DNA of 64,000 nucleotides from Oceanobacillus salinisoli (GCF_009733865.1 NZ_WOFB01000007.1:62001-126000); one strand, 5' to 3'; counted from the stretch's first letter, positions 17,271 through 26,278 are shown. Translations and numbers: made by a program. The notes: a model not told the origin generated them from the sequence alone.

Positions 17271-19268
17271 ATGATGTCTGAAAAAGAACAGAATTCAAAG
17301 AGCATACATTCAATCAATGAAAAAAAGAATAAGGACATAGAAGAAGTACCAGAACTACAATCGAGTGGGAAAATTGATACGACGGTAGATGAAGACGTGC
17401 TAGAAGCCTCTTCCAATACTCGTAACTTAACTGGATGGATTCGATATCTGTTTATGGGAATTGCTGTATTCGGAGCCTTATATCATTTATATATTTTAAA
17501 TTTTAATCCAATCGATCCATGGGTTTTCCGCAGTACACACTTGGTTTTCGGTACCGTGCTAGGACTTATGCTATATCCAGGCTGGAGGAAGGCCTCTAAT
17601 AAAGTCCATATCGTTGATTGGATTCTAATCATAGCTTCCATATATATTGGATATTACATTTATGCAAATCTAAACCAACTTGTATTTCGCTTCGGGGTAA
17701 CTCCTACAGATATGGATTTTTACGTTGCTTTAGTTGGTTTATTGCTTGTATTTGAGTTGACCCGTCGTACAAGTGGCTGGGTCCTTCCAATCTTAGCAAT
17801 TGTATTCGTTGCCTACGTTTTTGCGGGTCCGTACTTACCGGGAATTTTAAATCATAACGGATATTCTTTGGAGCGATTTGTTACGTATGTATATGGTTTA
17901 GATGGTGTCTTTGGTGTAACAACGGATGTGTCATCTAAATACATTATTTTATTTATTATTTTTGGCGCGTTTCTTCAAATGTCAGGTGTAGGGCAGTACT
18001 TTATAAATGTGGCATTTGCTCTTGCAGGTGGTTTGCGTGGTGGTCCCGCTAAGGTTTCCATCTTTTCCTCAGGACTTATGGGAATGATTAATGGAACATC
18101 GGCAGGTAATGTTGTTGCTACTGGTTCATTGACAATCCCATTAATGAAAAAGACTGGATATGCTCCTCGGTTTGCAGCTGCAACTGAAGCAACAGCATCG
18201 TCCGGTGGGCAGCTGTTACCGCCAATTATGGGTGCTGGTGCATTCTTAATGGCGGAAATAACAGGAATTGCTTATTCGGAAATCATTGTAGCAGCAATTA
18301 TTCCAGCGGTTTTGTACTTCACCTCTGTTTATTTTATGGTTGATTTGCAAGCCCTTAAAACAGGTATGAAAGGGCTTCCGCGTAAACAGCTTCCAAATTT
18401 AAAGGGAATTTTAAAGAAGGTTTACCTGTTCATTCCTGTCGTATTACTAATCACATTACTTGTTCAAGGATTCTCCGTTATCTATGCAGGTACAGCAGGA
18501 ATTATTGCTTGCTTTATTCTAAGTCTATTTAGCAAAGAAACTAGAATGGGACTAAAGAGTATATTGGAAGCGTTTGAATTGGGGATGAAAAATGCAATCC
18601 AGTTAATTGCCATTGTAGCTTGTGCAGGAATCATCGTTGGTGTTATTGCGTTAACCGGAATTGGCCAACGCTTTAGTTCATTACTTCTTTCAATTGCTGA
18701 TAACAATATGCTAATTGCGCTGATATTCGCTATGGCCATTTCTATTATTTTAGGGATGGGAATGCCGACAACAGCTGCTTATGCGGTTGCGGCCTCTGCT
18801 GTGGCACCTGGCTTGGTAAGTATGGGGATTGAACCCTTATTAGCGCATATGTTTGTCTTTTATTTTGCGGTTATTTCTGCAATTACCCCACCAGTGGCCT
18901 TGGCAGCATTTGCTGCAGCTGGTATTACAGGTACAGACCCGATGAAGACCGGTTTTCAGGCATTTAAGCTTGGTTTAGCCGCATTTATCGTACCATTTAT
19001 GTTCTTCTTTAGTCCGGAATTGTTATTAGAAAGTGATTCCACGACGGGTATTATCATTGCAACTATAACTGCTTTAGTTGGAGTGTATTTACTATCCGCG
19101 GCAGTACAAGCATGGTTCTTAGGTAAGCATGCTCAGTGGTATAGCAGAATTTTACTGATGGCGGCTTCTCTGCTTTTTATGCTTTCAAGCTTTTACACAG
19201 ACATAGTAGCAATTGCGTTAGTAGCGTTGGTTGTTGTCATCCAAAAATTTATAATAAGTCCGGTATGA
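17271..19268 (+). CDS. Fused TRAP transporter permease (DctQ-DctM type, TAXI system)
   Basis: 665 residues with a charged 55-residue N-terminal extension, then a four-helix DctQ-like part (about 55-160) and a large DctM-like part. Family motifs include MINGTSAGNVVATGSLTIP and GMGMPTTAAYAVAASAVAP, typical of the 4TM/12TM TRAP permeases paired with TAXI receptors. It uses an ion gradient to import the ligand bound by the preceding lipoprotein. CAGGAGG precedes a double ATG at 17271 and 17274; either is possible. Confidence 0.93.
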   Translation: MMSEKEQNSKSIHSINEKKNKDIEEVPELQSSGKIDTTVDEDVLEASSNTRNLTGWIRYLFMGIAVFGALYHLYILNFNPIDPWVFRSTHLVFGTVLGLMLYPGWRKASNKVHIVDWILIIASIYIGYYIYANLNQLVFRFGVTPTDMDFYVALVGLLLVFELTRRTSGWVLPILAIVFVAYVFAGPYLPGILNHNGYSLERFVTYVYGLDGVFGVTTDVSSKYIILFIIFGAFLQMSGVGQYFINVAFALAGGLRGGPAKVSIFSSGLMGMINGTSAGNVVATGSLTIPLMKKTGYAPRFAAATEATASSGGQLLPPIMGAGAFLMAEITGIAYSEIIVAAIIPAVLYFTSVYFMVDLQALKTGMKGLPRKQLPNLKGILKKVYLFIPVVLLITLLVQGFSVIYAGTAGIIACFILSLFSKETRMGLKSILEAFELGMKNAIQLIAIVACAGIIVGVIALTGIGQRFSSLLLSIADNNMLIALIFAMAISIILGMGMPTTAAYAVAASAVAPGLVSMGIEPLLAHMFVFYFAVISAITPPVALAAFAAAGITGTDPMKTGFQAFKLGLAAFIVPFMFFFSPELLLESDSTTGIIIATITALVGVYLLSAAVQAWFLGKHAQWYSRILLMAASLLFMLSSFYTDIVAIALVALVVVIQKFIISPV

Positions 19269-19300
19269 TCGAGAAGGCAGCATGACGTTAGTTGGCTATA

Positions 19301-19339
19301 AGAATGCATAGCAGATAAACCTATCATGCTATACATTCT
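19301..19339 (+). promoter_or_regulatory. Imperfect hairpin between permease and DASS carrier genes
   Basis: AGAATG-C-ATAGCA pairs with TGCTAT-A-CATTCT, with one C-A mismatch in the middle. No T-run follows, so read-through into the next gene is likely. Confidence 0.45.
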
Positions 19340-19381
19340 ATAATAAAGCTGTTTTATATAAATAAAAAGATGGGATAAAAC

Positions 19382-20821
19382 ATGAAGGTTCAAAGTGGGT
19401 TATTAAAGAAGGTACACTTGAATGTCTCGAAAAGAATGATACTTTTTGGAATCTCTAGTTTTGTATTTTTAGCTATATTGCTATTTTTGCCTGAAAATGT
19501 TTCCTGGGAGCCAAGAGTTACCATAGGAGTAATGGTATATGGCGTTCTTTTATGGGCGCTTGAACCTATCCCTTTAGGTATGACCTCGGTATTAGCACTA
19601 ATACTATTGGGTTTATTGAATGCAGCCCCAGCTGATACGGTGTTAAGCGGTTTTGCATCACCTGCTGTTTTTCTAATTATCGCAGGTATGATGATTGCCC
19701 AAGGAGTAAATCAAACTTCCTTAATGGATAGGATTACTTACACGTTTCTTGCCAGATGGGGGAATTCTGCCAAAAACATCTTTATATGTTTTTTCCTGCT
19801 GATGCAGGTACAGGCTTTTTTTATTCCGGCCACTGCAGTTAGGGTTACGTTAATGATGCCAATCATACTAGCTGTAATAAATGCGGTAGGGGCGAAAAAG
19901 GGAAGTAATTTTAGTAAATTAATGCTAGTCGGAACTGCGTTTGCAGGTAACATTAGTGGGACGGCAATATTAACAGCAGCAGTTGGAAACATTTTAACGA
20001 TTGAAATTTTGCAAATATACACGAATAGTACCATATCTTATTTTGAATGGTTTCTCTATGCATTCCCAATTTGGTTCTTACTTATTCTAATTATCCCCTG
20101 GGTGATATGGAGGCTGTTTCCAACTGAGCAATATTCTTTTCAATTATTGCAGCAGGAAATGAAGCGAAAGAAAGATCAATTGGGACCATTAAGAGCGGAT
20201 GAAAAGAAATGTCTAAGCATATTAAGTTTTACAGTTGTATTATGGATGACTGAATCCCTGCATGGCTATCACCCAACTATTCCCGCTTTATTAGCTGTTG
20301 TTTTAATGGCTTTTCCAAGATATGGATTCGTTCAGTGGAAAAAAACGGTGAAAGTAAATTTTGATATGATCTTACTGATTGGCGCCACCTTATCACTAGG
20401 TTTTGCATTAATAGAGTCAGGAGCAATGGATCTGCTTGCAAGTTTATTTGCAACCAACTTTATTTTACAGGCATTTGGGAATCCGTGGATTGCATTAATT
20501 CTAGTCATTATCCTTTCACAAATCTATCATCTTGGTGTAACGAATGTATCCACTGCGGTTGTAACATTGTTGCCTGTGTTAATTGGCTTGTCTATGCAAA
20601 CCGGTTTAGACCCAGTAGTAGTGAGTTTCGCTTCAGCCATCACCTTTTTGTTTGGTTTTATTTTAGTGGTAGAGACGATGCCGAATGTCGTTGTACATGG
20701 AACAGGGCTAATAGAGCAAAAAGACTTCTATATCCCGGGGATTTGGGGGACGGTTATCAGTACGCTTGTTACGATACTTGTAGCCTTTACATGGTGGAAG
20801 TGGATTGGGTTTTGGCCATAG
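19382..20821 (+). CDS. DASS/SLC13-family anion:sodium symporter
   Basis: 479 residues with about 12 hydrophobic segments. ALEPIPLGMTSVLALILLGLL near 55-75 and the hairpin-loop regions with VGTAFAGNISGTA and NVSTAVVTLLPV follow the CitT/SdcS/TTDT-type carriers of di- and tricarboxylates. It stands after a TAXI-TRAP system, giving two uptake routes for anionic acids next to one sensor. The ribosome site GATGGGA is weak. Substrate by family and context only. Confidence 0.88.
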   Translation: MKVQSGLLKKVHLNVSKRMILFGISSFVFLAILLFLPENVSWEPRVTIGVMVYGVLLWALEPIPLGMTSVLALILLGLLNAAPADTVLSGFASPAVFLIIAGMMIAQGVNQTSLMDRITYTFLARWGNSAKNIFICFFLLMQVQAFFIPATAVRVTLMMPIILAVINAVGAKKGSNFSKLMLVGTAFAGNISGTAILTAAVGNILTIEILQIYTNSTISYFEWFLYAFPIWFLLILIIPWVIWRLFPTEQYSFQLLQQEMKRKKDQLGPLRADEKKCLSILSFTVVLWMTESLHGYHPTIPALLAVVLMAFPRYGFVQWKKTVKVNFDMILLIGATLSLGFALIESGAMDLLASLFATNFILQAFGNPWIALILVIILSQIYHLGVTNVSTAVVTLLPVLIGLSMQTGLDPVVVSFASAITFLFGFILVVETMPNVVVHGTGLIEQKDFYIPGIWGTVISTLVTILVAFTWWKWIGFWP

Positions 20822-20855
20822 AGTAATGAAGGGAAGGGGATGAATATCAAAGGAA

Positions 20856-21662
20856 ATGATATATGTAACAGAAGTACAAGAGGTTACTTGTGTGAAGATG
20901 GTGACAAAGCCAGGGAAACTAGGAAGAACGGTTTATCTCTTTTTGGTCGATGGGATGTTGATTGATACAGGTCCAGCTCTTTTACTGGAAGAACTAGTTT
21001 CTTTCTATAAACAGAATCTATTTGAATTGGTAACAATGACGCACAGCCATGAAGATCATACAGGAACTGCTTGGTGGATAAAGGAAAATAGGAATGTTCC
21101 AATATACATCCATCCGAATGGAAAGCGGATATGCGAAAATCCAGCTTCTTACCCGGAATACCGAAAAATCACTTGGGGAGTTCGAAAACCCTTTAAAGTA
21201 CTTCCACTAAAAACATCCATTTATTCTTCTAATGTAAGATGGGAAGTTCTTTTTACTCCGGGTCATGCTAATGATCATGTCTCTTTATATGATAAACACT
21301 CTGGCAGGTTATTTGCAGGTGACCTATTTCTAACACAAGAACCAAAAATTATCATGAAAGACGAATCGATTCCTCTTATGATGGATTCTATCAGAACGTT
21401 ATTAAAATTGGATTTTGAGAGTCTATTCTGTTCACATAATGGATTTGTTCCTAATGGAAGAAATTTATTAACGCAAAAGTTATCCTATCTGGAGGAGTTG
21501 TATGACAAGATAGAACATTTATATAGAAAAGGATATTCTATAGAAGAAATTAAGAAGCTTACGTTTCCTAAAAAGTATAGACTAATTGAGTTCTCAAAAG
21601 GGGAGTATGATACGCTGCATGCTGTGACATCGATTGTTCAGGATATAAAGAAAAGAAGTTAA
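20856..21662 (+). CDS. Metallo-beta-lactamase-fold hydrolase
   Basis: 268 residues. Motif HSHEDH at 63-68, later metal ligands in PGHANDH (near 135-141) and FAGDLF (near 153-158): a complete two-metal site. This family includes glyoxalase II-like thioesterases. A close paralogue is encoded at 46485-47288 in the second catabolic island, with the same length and the same motifs (LVDGML-DTGP; HSHEDH-G; LYRKGY). A thioesterase acting on an acyl-CoA intermediate is plausible. The ribosome site is weak, so the start is less certain. Confidence 0.85.
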   Translation: MIYVTEVQEVTCVKMVTKPGKLGRTVYLFLVDGMLIDTGPALLLEELVSFYKQNLFELVTMTHSHEDHTGTAWWIKENRNVPIYIHPNGKRICENPASYPEYRKITWGVRKPFKVLPLKTSIYSSNVRWEVLFTPGHANDHVSLYDKHSGRLFAGDLFLTQEPKIIMKDESIPLMMDSIRTLLKLDFESLFCSHNGFVPNGRNLLTQKLSYLEELYDKIEHLYRKGYSIEEIKKLTFPKKYRLIEFSKGEYDTLHAVTSIVQDIKKRS

Positions 21663-21759
21663 ATTTACCCTTTACAATAATATGAATATTATTTATAATT
21701 ATTAATATCAGATAATTAAAAGTTTTTATATGATTAAAACGAATATAGTCGAATCATCG

Positions 21760-21787
21760 TTTTCAGTTTTGGAAGCGATTTTAAAAT
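21760..21787 (+). promoter_or_regulatory. Predicted sigma-A promoter of the nine-enzyme operon
   Basis: TTTTCA at 21760-21765 and TAAAAT at 21782-21787 with a 16-base spacer. The cre-like box overlaps the spacer and -10, and the GntR-type palindrome follows 7 bases after the -10. Confidence 0.4.
21769..21784. promoter_or_regulatory. Cre-like box (CcpA)
   Basis: TTGGAAGCGATTTTAA fits the consensus apart from T for C at position 14. It overlaps the predicted promoter, the right place for catabolite repression. Confidence 0.45.
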
Positions 21788-21794
21788 CATTCAT

Positions 21795-21813
21795 ATTGTA
21801 TCCAATATACAAT
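21795..21813. promoter_or_regulatory. Candidate GntR/FadR-type operator, copy 2 (perfect palindrome)
   Basis: ATTGTAT-CCAAT-ATACAAT has perfect 7-bp inverted arms and lies 25 bases before the first start codon. It matches the element at 6905-6923 at 18 of 19 positions, including the non-palindromic centre CCAAT. The operon contains its own GntR gene at 26279, the likely repressor. Confidence 0.7.
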
Positions 21814-21838
21814 AGCCAATAAACAAGGAGGGGAGTAC

Positions 21839-22765
21839 ATGAAGCTGCCTAATAGGGTAACTATTAATGAAGTTATTCTTAGAGATGGCATTCAGTTGGA
21901 GGATAAGATCTTAACCGTAGAAGATAAACAGGAATTAGTGAATCTTTTGCTGGAAGCGAATTTGACAAACTTAGAATTTGGGTCTTTTGTTCATCCGAAA
22001 GCGGTACCACAAATGGCGAATTCAGGGGAGTTGTATGAGCTGATCAAAGAACAGAAGGCATTAAATCTGGTGGCACTTATTCCTAATTTAAAAGGTGCAG
22101 AAACTGCAGCGACGCATGGAGTGAAACGAGTGAACTTTGTTTTTTCTGCAAGTAATACCCATAACCTGCAAAACGTGCGCCAAACAACGGAGCAATCTCT
22201 GGAAAGACTAAAAGACATTAAGGAACTCTGCAAAGAAAATGAGATGAATTTAGAAGTATCTATTGCCACATCATTCGGCTGCCCTTTTGAAGGGGAAGTA
22301 CCGCTCAACCGTGTGAAAGAGATTGTAAATAAGGTAACAGAACTTGATGTAAATGTCATCACCTTTGCAGATACAACCGGAATGGCAAATCCAAAACAGG
22401 TATATAAGTTTGTTGCAGAAATGAAGCGAACATTTCCTAAGCAGTCCTTCAACCTTCATTTCCACAATACGAGGGGAATGGGATTATCTAATATTTTAGC
22501 TGGTATGGAAGCAGGGATTACAAGTTTTGATGCTTCATTAGGCGGACTTGGCGGCTGTCCTTTTGCACCTGGTGCTACTGGGAATGTGTGTACAGAAGAT
22601 GTGGTACATATGCTGCACAATATGGGAATTGAAACAGGAATAAATCTTGATCATCTAATTGAAGCATCGAAGAGATTAAAAGAAATGATAGGGCATGATT
22701 TATCAAGTTATGTACTAAAAGCTGGAAAGTCTGATCGGAAATATTCCGTATCGGCAGAAGTGTAG
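21839..22765 (+). CDS. Hydroxymethylglutaryl-CoA lyase-family protein
   Basis: 308 residues of the DRE-TIM lyase fold. RDGIQ (16-20) gives the catalytic Arg-Asp, HFHNTRG the metal-binding histidines, and GGLGGCPFAPGATGN the active-site cysteine loop of HMG-CoA lyases. Expected reaction: cleavage of a 3-hydroxy-3-methyl-dicarboxyl-CoA to acetyl-CoA plus an oxo acid; the exact substrate may differ from HMG-CoA. First gene of the operon, with AAGGAGGGG before the ATG and the GntR-type operator upstream. Confidence 0.88.
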   Translation: MKLPNRVTINEVILRDGIQLEDKILTVEDKQELVNLLLEANLTNLEFGSFVHPKAVPQMANSGELYELIKEQKALNLVALIPNLKGAETAATHGVKRVNFVFSASNTHNLQNVRQTTEQSLERLKDIKELCKENEMNLEVSIATSFGCPFEGEVPLNRVKEIVNKVTELDVNVITFADTTGMANPKQVYKFVAEMKRTFPKQSFNLHFHNTRGMGLSNILAGMEAGITSFDASLGGLGGCPFAPGATGNVCTEDVVHMLHNMGIETGINLDHLIEASKRLKEMIGHDLSSYVLKAGKSDRKYSVSAEV

Positions 22766-22777
22766 AGGAGGTTAGAG

Positions 22778-23572
22778 ATGGAAACGTATGAAACGATATT
22801 AGTTAAACAGGATGAAGAATTAAAAGGAGTTTATACGATTACGCTAAACAGACCAAACTCCATGAATGCAATGAACACACAAATGGGGCTGGATTTATTA
22901 AATAGTCTCCAAGAATTAAAAGAAGATGAAGAAATTCGCGTGTTAATTATTACTGCATCTGGTGAAAAGAGTTTTTGTGTTGGGGCAGATCTTAAAGAAC
23001 GGAATGGAATGACAAATCACCAATGGAAAAAACAACATGATATTTTTGAGAACGCATTCAAAGAAATCCGTGACTTTCCATATCCAGTTATTGCTGCTAT
23101 CAACGGTTATGCTCTTGGTGGTGGACTGGAAATGGCGTTAAGCTGTGACCTTCGTTATTCTGTCCCCCATGCAAAGTTAGGGTTGCCTGAAGCAAAAATC
23201 GGTATCATTCCAGGTGTTGGTGGAACGCAAAACCTGCCACGTGCAATTCCGGTAGGGATAGCAAAAGAGTATTTGTTCAGAGGGAATCAGATGGAATCAG
23301 AGCGTGCGAAAGAACTTGGACTATTAAATGATGTTTTCAGCAAGGAAGCGTTTGAGGGAAGTGTTTTGCAGATTGCTAGAGAAATTGCTGCGAATGCACC
23401 GTTATCTTTAAAAGCATTAAAAGAATCTGTTAATAATGGTTTGCAAACAGATATTCATACGGCATTAACGATTGAGTTAAGCAATTACTATAAAACGGCG
23501 AATTCAGAGGATCGGCAAGAGGGAATCCTGGCTTTTAATGAGAAACGTAAACCAAATTGGAAAAATAAATAA
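22778..23572 (+). CDS. Enoyl-CoA hydratase/isomerase family protein
   Basis: 264 residues. Crotonase signature: oxyanion-hole segments CVGADLKE and NGYALGGGLEMALSCD, followed by GLPEAKIGIIPGVGGTQ, which carries the catalytic Glu of hydratases. It starts 12 bases after the preceding gene with GAGGAGG. Together with the HMG-CoA-lyase-like protein it resembles the methylglutaconyl-CoA hydratase/HMG-CoA lyase pair, but no methylcrotonyl-CoA carboxylase is present, so another branched enoyl-CoA is likely. Confidence 0.88.
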   Translation: METYETILVKQDEELKGVYTITLNRPNSMNAMNTQMGLDLLNSLQELKEDEEIRVLIITASGEKSFCVGADLKERNGMTNHQWKKQHDIFENAFKEIRDFPYPVIAAINGYALGGGLEMALSCDLRYSVPHAKLGLPEAKIGIIPGVGGTQNLPRAIPVGIAKEYLFRGNQMESERAKELGLLNDVFSKEAFEGSVLQIAREIAANAPLSLKALKESVNNGLQTDIHTALTIELSNYYKTANSEDRQEGILAFNEKRKPNWKNK

Positions 23573-23589
23573 TAAAGGAGAAATGTAAA

Positions 23590-24750
23590 ATGGCTACAAG
23601 TACTGTTCAAGATTTAGAGTTAATTCGTGAAAGTGTTAAGGCACTATGTGAGAAGTTTCCGGAATCTTATTGGAGAGAAACAGATGAAAAGGATGAATAT
23701 CCAGAGGAATTTATTAAAGCGTTAACAAATGAGGGGTGGCTATCTGTTCTTATTCCAGAAGAGTATGGCGGTGCTGGACTTGGGATGCTGGAGGCTGGAA
23801 TTATATTAGAGGAAATTAACCGTTCTGGTGGGAACTCAGGTGCAGGTCATGCACAAATGTACACAATGGGCGCGATATTAAGACATGGAAGTGAGGAGCA
23901 AAAGCAGCGATTCCTGCCCAAAATTGCAAGTGGTGAACTAAGGCTTCAAGCATTTGGTATTACAGAACCAACTGCAGGCAGTGATACAACCAGCATTACT
24001 ACCACAGCAGTTAAGCAAGGAGATAAGTACATCGTAAACGGACAGAAAATATTTATATCTCGTACAGAGCACTCTGATCTAATGCTGCTTTTAGCTAGAA
24101 CAACGCCAAAAGACCAAGTAGCAAAGAAAACAGATGGTCTTAGCTTATTTATTTTGGATATGAAAGAACAACAAGACAATATTACAATCCGTCCAATTGA
24201 TACGATGATTAATCACGCAACAACAGAAGTATTCTTTGAAAATGCGGTTATTCCAGAAGAAAACTTAATCGGAGAAGAAGGAAAAGGATTTAAATATGTA
24301 CTAAGTGGTATGAATGCAGAGCGTATTTTAGTTGCTTCGGAAAGCCTTGGGGACGGTAAATATTTTGTAGATAAATCGGTTCAATATGCGAATGAGCGTG
24401 TTGTCTTTAATCGTCCGATTGGTCAAAATCAAGGAGTTCAGTTTCCAATCGCACAATCTTATATGGATATTGAAGCAGCAACTTTAATGCGAGATAAGGC
24501 TGCTAAGTTATTTGATGCGGGCGAGAATTGTGGTGCAGAGGCAAATATGGCGAAATATTTAGCGACAGAATCCACTTGGAAAGCAGCAAATGCTGCAATG
24601 AATACCTTTGGTGGATATGGATTTGCAAAGGAATATAATATTGAGCGTAAATTCCGAGAGGCACGCTTGTTTATTGTTGCGCCAGTTACCAATAACTTGG
24701 TGACTACTTATATTGGTCAACATGTTCTTGGGCTGCCAAGGTCTTTCTAA
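23590..24750 (+). CDS. Acyl-CoA dehydrogenase
   Basis: 386 residues, FAD-dependent oxidation of an acyl-CoA to the 2-enoyl-CoA. Motifs: EEYGGAGLG near 57-65, ITEPTAGSD near 123-131, GQKIFIS, and the C-terminal NTFGGYGFAKEYNIERKFREAR, typical of the family. An acyl-CoA dehydrogenase also occurs in the itaconate-degradation locus of Pseudomonas aeruginosa. Substrates such as methylsuccinyl-CoA would fit the rest of the operon but cannot be read from sequence. Good ribosome site AAAGGAG. Confidence 0.9.
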   Translation: MATSTVQDLELIRESVKALCEKFPESYWRETDEKDEYPEEFIKALTNEGWLSVLIPEEYGGAGLGMLEAGIILEEINRSGGNSGAGHAQMYTMGAILRHGSEEQKQRFLPKIASGELRLQAFGITEPTAGSDTTSITTTAVKQGDKYIVNGQKIFISRTEHSDLMLLLARTTPKDQVAKKTDGLSLFILDMKEQQDNITIRPIDTMINHATTEVFFENAVIPEENLIGEEGKGFKYVLSGMNAERILVASESLGDGKYFVDKSVQYANERVVFNRPIGQNQGVQFPIAQSYMDIEAATLMRDKAAKLFDAGENCGAEANMAKYLATESTWKAANAAMNTFGGYGFAKEYNIERKFREARLFIVAPVTNNLVTTYIGQHVLGLPRSF

Positions 24751-24765
24751 AAAGACGGCATCCTT

Positions 24766-24797
24766 CTTCCATCAGTAGATTTTCTTACTGATGGAAG
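24766..24797 (+). promoter_or_regulatory. Strong hairpin inside the operon
   Basis: CTTCCATCAGTA and TACTGATGGAAG form a perfect 12-bp stem around an 8-base loop, followed only by TTTCC. It separates the acyl-CoA dehydrogenase from the fumarase genes and may act as partial terminator or processing site. Confidence 0.6.
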
Positions 24798-24834
24798 TTT
24801 CCTATCTACCTACTAAGCCGGAAAGGTGATTCGT

Positions 24835-25677
24835 GTGAGGAAAATAACATATCAGGAAGTAGTTGATTGTGTCGCTACTCTGTGTCAAGAAGCAAATTAT
24901 AATTTAGGTGAAGATGTATTTAAAGCTTTTGAAACAGCATTGCGTACCGAAGAGTCCCCAGTTGGAAAAGATGTACTTCAGCAGTTAGTGGATAATGCCA
25001 ATGTGGCTGCAGCAGAACACGTCCCGATGTGCCAGGATACAGGTACGGCAGTTTTTATGGTGGAAGTTGGTCAAGATTGTCATATTGTTGGAGGAATCCT
25101 TTCTGAGGCTATTAACGAAGGTGTCCGCAAAGGCTATGGAGAAGGATATTTACGGAGTTCCATTGTGGGAGATCCCCTGAAACGTCAGAATACTGGTGAT
25201 AATACACCTGCTGTAATCCATACGGAATTGGTGGAAGGCGATCAGATTACGATTCATATGACTGCCAAAGGTGGCGGTGCAGAAAATATGAGTGATATGA
25301 AAATGCTGAAGCCATCTGATGGGCTGGAAGGAATTAAAAATTATATTCTCGATATTGTGAAGGTTGCTGGACCAAATGCCTGTCCACCATTAGTTGTCGG
25401 TGTTGGAATTGGCGGAAATTTTGAACGCTGTGCTTTTCTAGCAAAGAAATCACTGTTTCGTCCAATTGGTGAACGGAATCCGGATAAAACAATTGCTAAT
25501 TTAGAAGAAGAATTAATGGGGCAAATTAATCGATTAGGAATTGGGCCACAGGGATTAGGTGGTTCAACAACAGCACTTGATGTAAAGATTGAAGCAGAAG
25601 CATGCCATATAGCTACATTGCCTGTAGCGGTTAACTTGAATTGCCATGCCAGCAGACATCAGGTTGCTATATTGTAA
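24835..25677 (+). CDS. Class I fumarate hydratase family, alpha subunit (possible mesaconase)
   Basis: 280 residues equal to the N-terminal domain of [4Fe-4S] hydro-lyases (TtdA/FumA type). Cluster cysteines are visible in VPMCQDTGT, in FERCAFLAKK and in NLNCHASRH; GPNACPPLVVGVGIGG is conserved. Class I fumarases also hydrate mesaconate to citramalate, and tartrate dehydratase is a relative; the operon favours mesaconase. GTG at 24835 has AAAGGTG 8 bases before it, so it is preferred to the GTG at 24826 that lies within that ribosome site. Confidence 0.88.
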   Translation: MRKITYQEVVDCVATLCQEANYNLGEDVFKAFETALRTEESPVGKDVLQQLVDNANVAAAEHVPMCQDTGTAVFMVEVGQDCHIVGGILSEAINEGVRKGYGEGYLRSSIVGDPLKRQNTGDNTPAVIHTELVEGDQITIHMTAKGGGAENMSDMKMLKPSDGLEGIKNYILDIVKVAGPNACPPLVVGVGIGGNFERCAFLAKKSLFRPIGERNPDKTIANLEEELMGQINRLGIGPQGLGGSTTALDVKIEAEACHIATLPVAVNLNCHASRHQVAIL

Positions 25678-25691
25678 AAAGGAGTAATTGT

Positions 25692-26249
25692 ATGCTTAAA
25701 ACTATTATACTGCCATTGGATAATAATACGGTAAAAGAGTTAAGAGCGGGGGATCAGGTGCGGATCACTGGAACACTATATACGGCAAGGGATGCAGCAC
25801 ATAAAAGAATGGCAGAAGCTTTGAAAAAGGGGCAGGAATTGCCATTTGATATAAAGAACCAAGTTATTTATTATGTAGGCCCTACTCCGGCAAAACCAGG
25901 TCAGGTGATTGGTTCTGCAGGTCCGACTACTAGTTCACGAATGGATGCATATACACCAAAGTTATTGGAGTTGGGTCTAAAAGGCATGATAGGAAAAGGA
26001 TATCGCAATAATCAAGTGAAACAGGCAATAAGGGATTATAGAGCAGTATACTTTGCGGCTGTTGGTGGTTCTGCAGCACTCATTGCTAAAACAATTAAAA
26101 AAGTGGAAGTAGTCGCATATGAAGATTTAGGGACAGAAGCAATCCGAAAAATGGAAGTACAAGATTTTCCGGCTATTGTGATTAATGATATGTATGGTGG
26201 AGATTATTATCAAGAAGGTGTGGATAGATACAGGAAGTTGGGAGTATAG
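25692..26249 (+). CDS. Class I fumarate hydratase family, beta subunit
   Basis: 185 residues, the C-terminal swivelling domain of the same hydro-lyase (TtdB/FumA-C). Motifs GDQVRITGTLYTARDAAHKR, YYVGPTPAKPGQVIGSAGPT and MIGKGYR are characteristic. AAAAAGGAG lies before the ATG, 14 bases behind the alpha gene. The pair forms one [4Fe-4S] enzyme with an oxygen-sensitive cluster. The same frame is open further upstream, but that part overlaps the alpha subunit and lacks homology. Confidence 0.9.
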   Translation: MLKTIILPLDNNTVKELRAGDQVRITGTLYTARDAAHKRMAEALKKGQELPFDIKNQVIYYVGPTPAKPGQVIGSAGPTTSSRMDAYTPKLLELGLKGMIGKGYRNNQVKQAIRDYRAVYFAAVGGSAALIAKTIKKVEVVAYEDLGTEAIRKMEVQDFPAIVINDMYGGDYYQEGVDRYRKLGV

Positions 26250-26278
26250 GAACATCAGACAAAATAGGAGAAATGAAT

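Noticed and set aside
21661-21838. Sigma-54 type (-24/-12) promoter before the nine-enzyme operon
   Set aside because: No GG-N10-GC pair in the right context; a sigma-A-like promoter with the operator just behind it fits better.
21991-22452. 153-codon open frame on the minus strand
   Set aside because: Shadow of the HMG-CoA-lyase-like gene; no ribosome site and no recognisable protein.
25641-25691. Upstream extension of the fumarase beta subunit
   Set aside because: It overlaps the alpha subunit gene; the ATG at 25692 has its own ribosome site and the family N-terminus.
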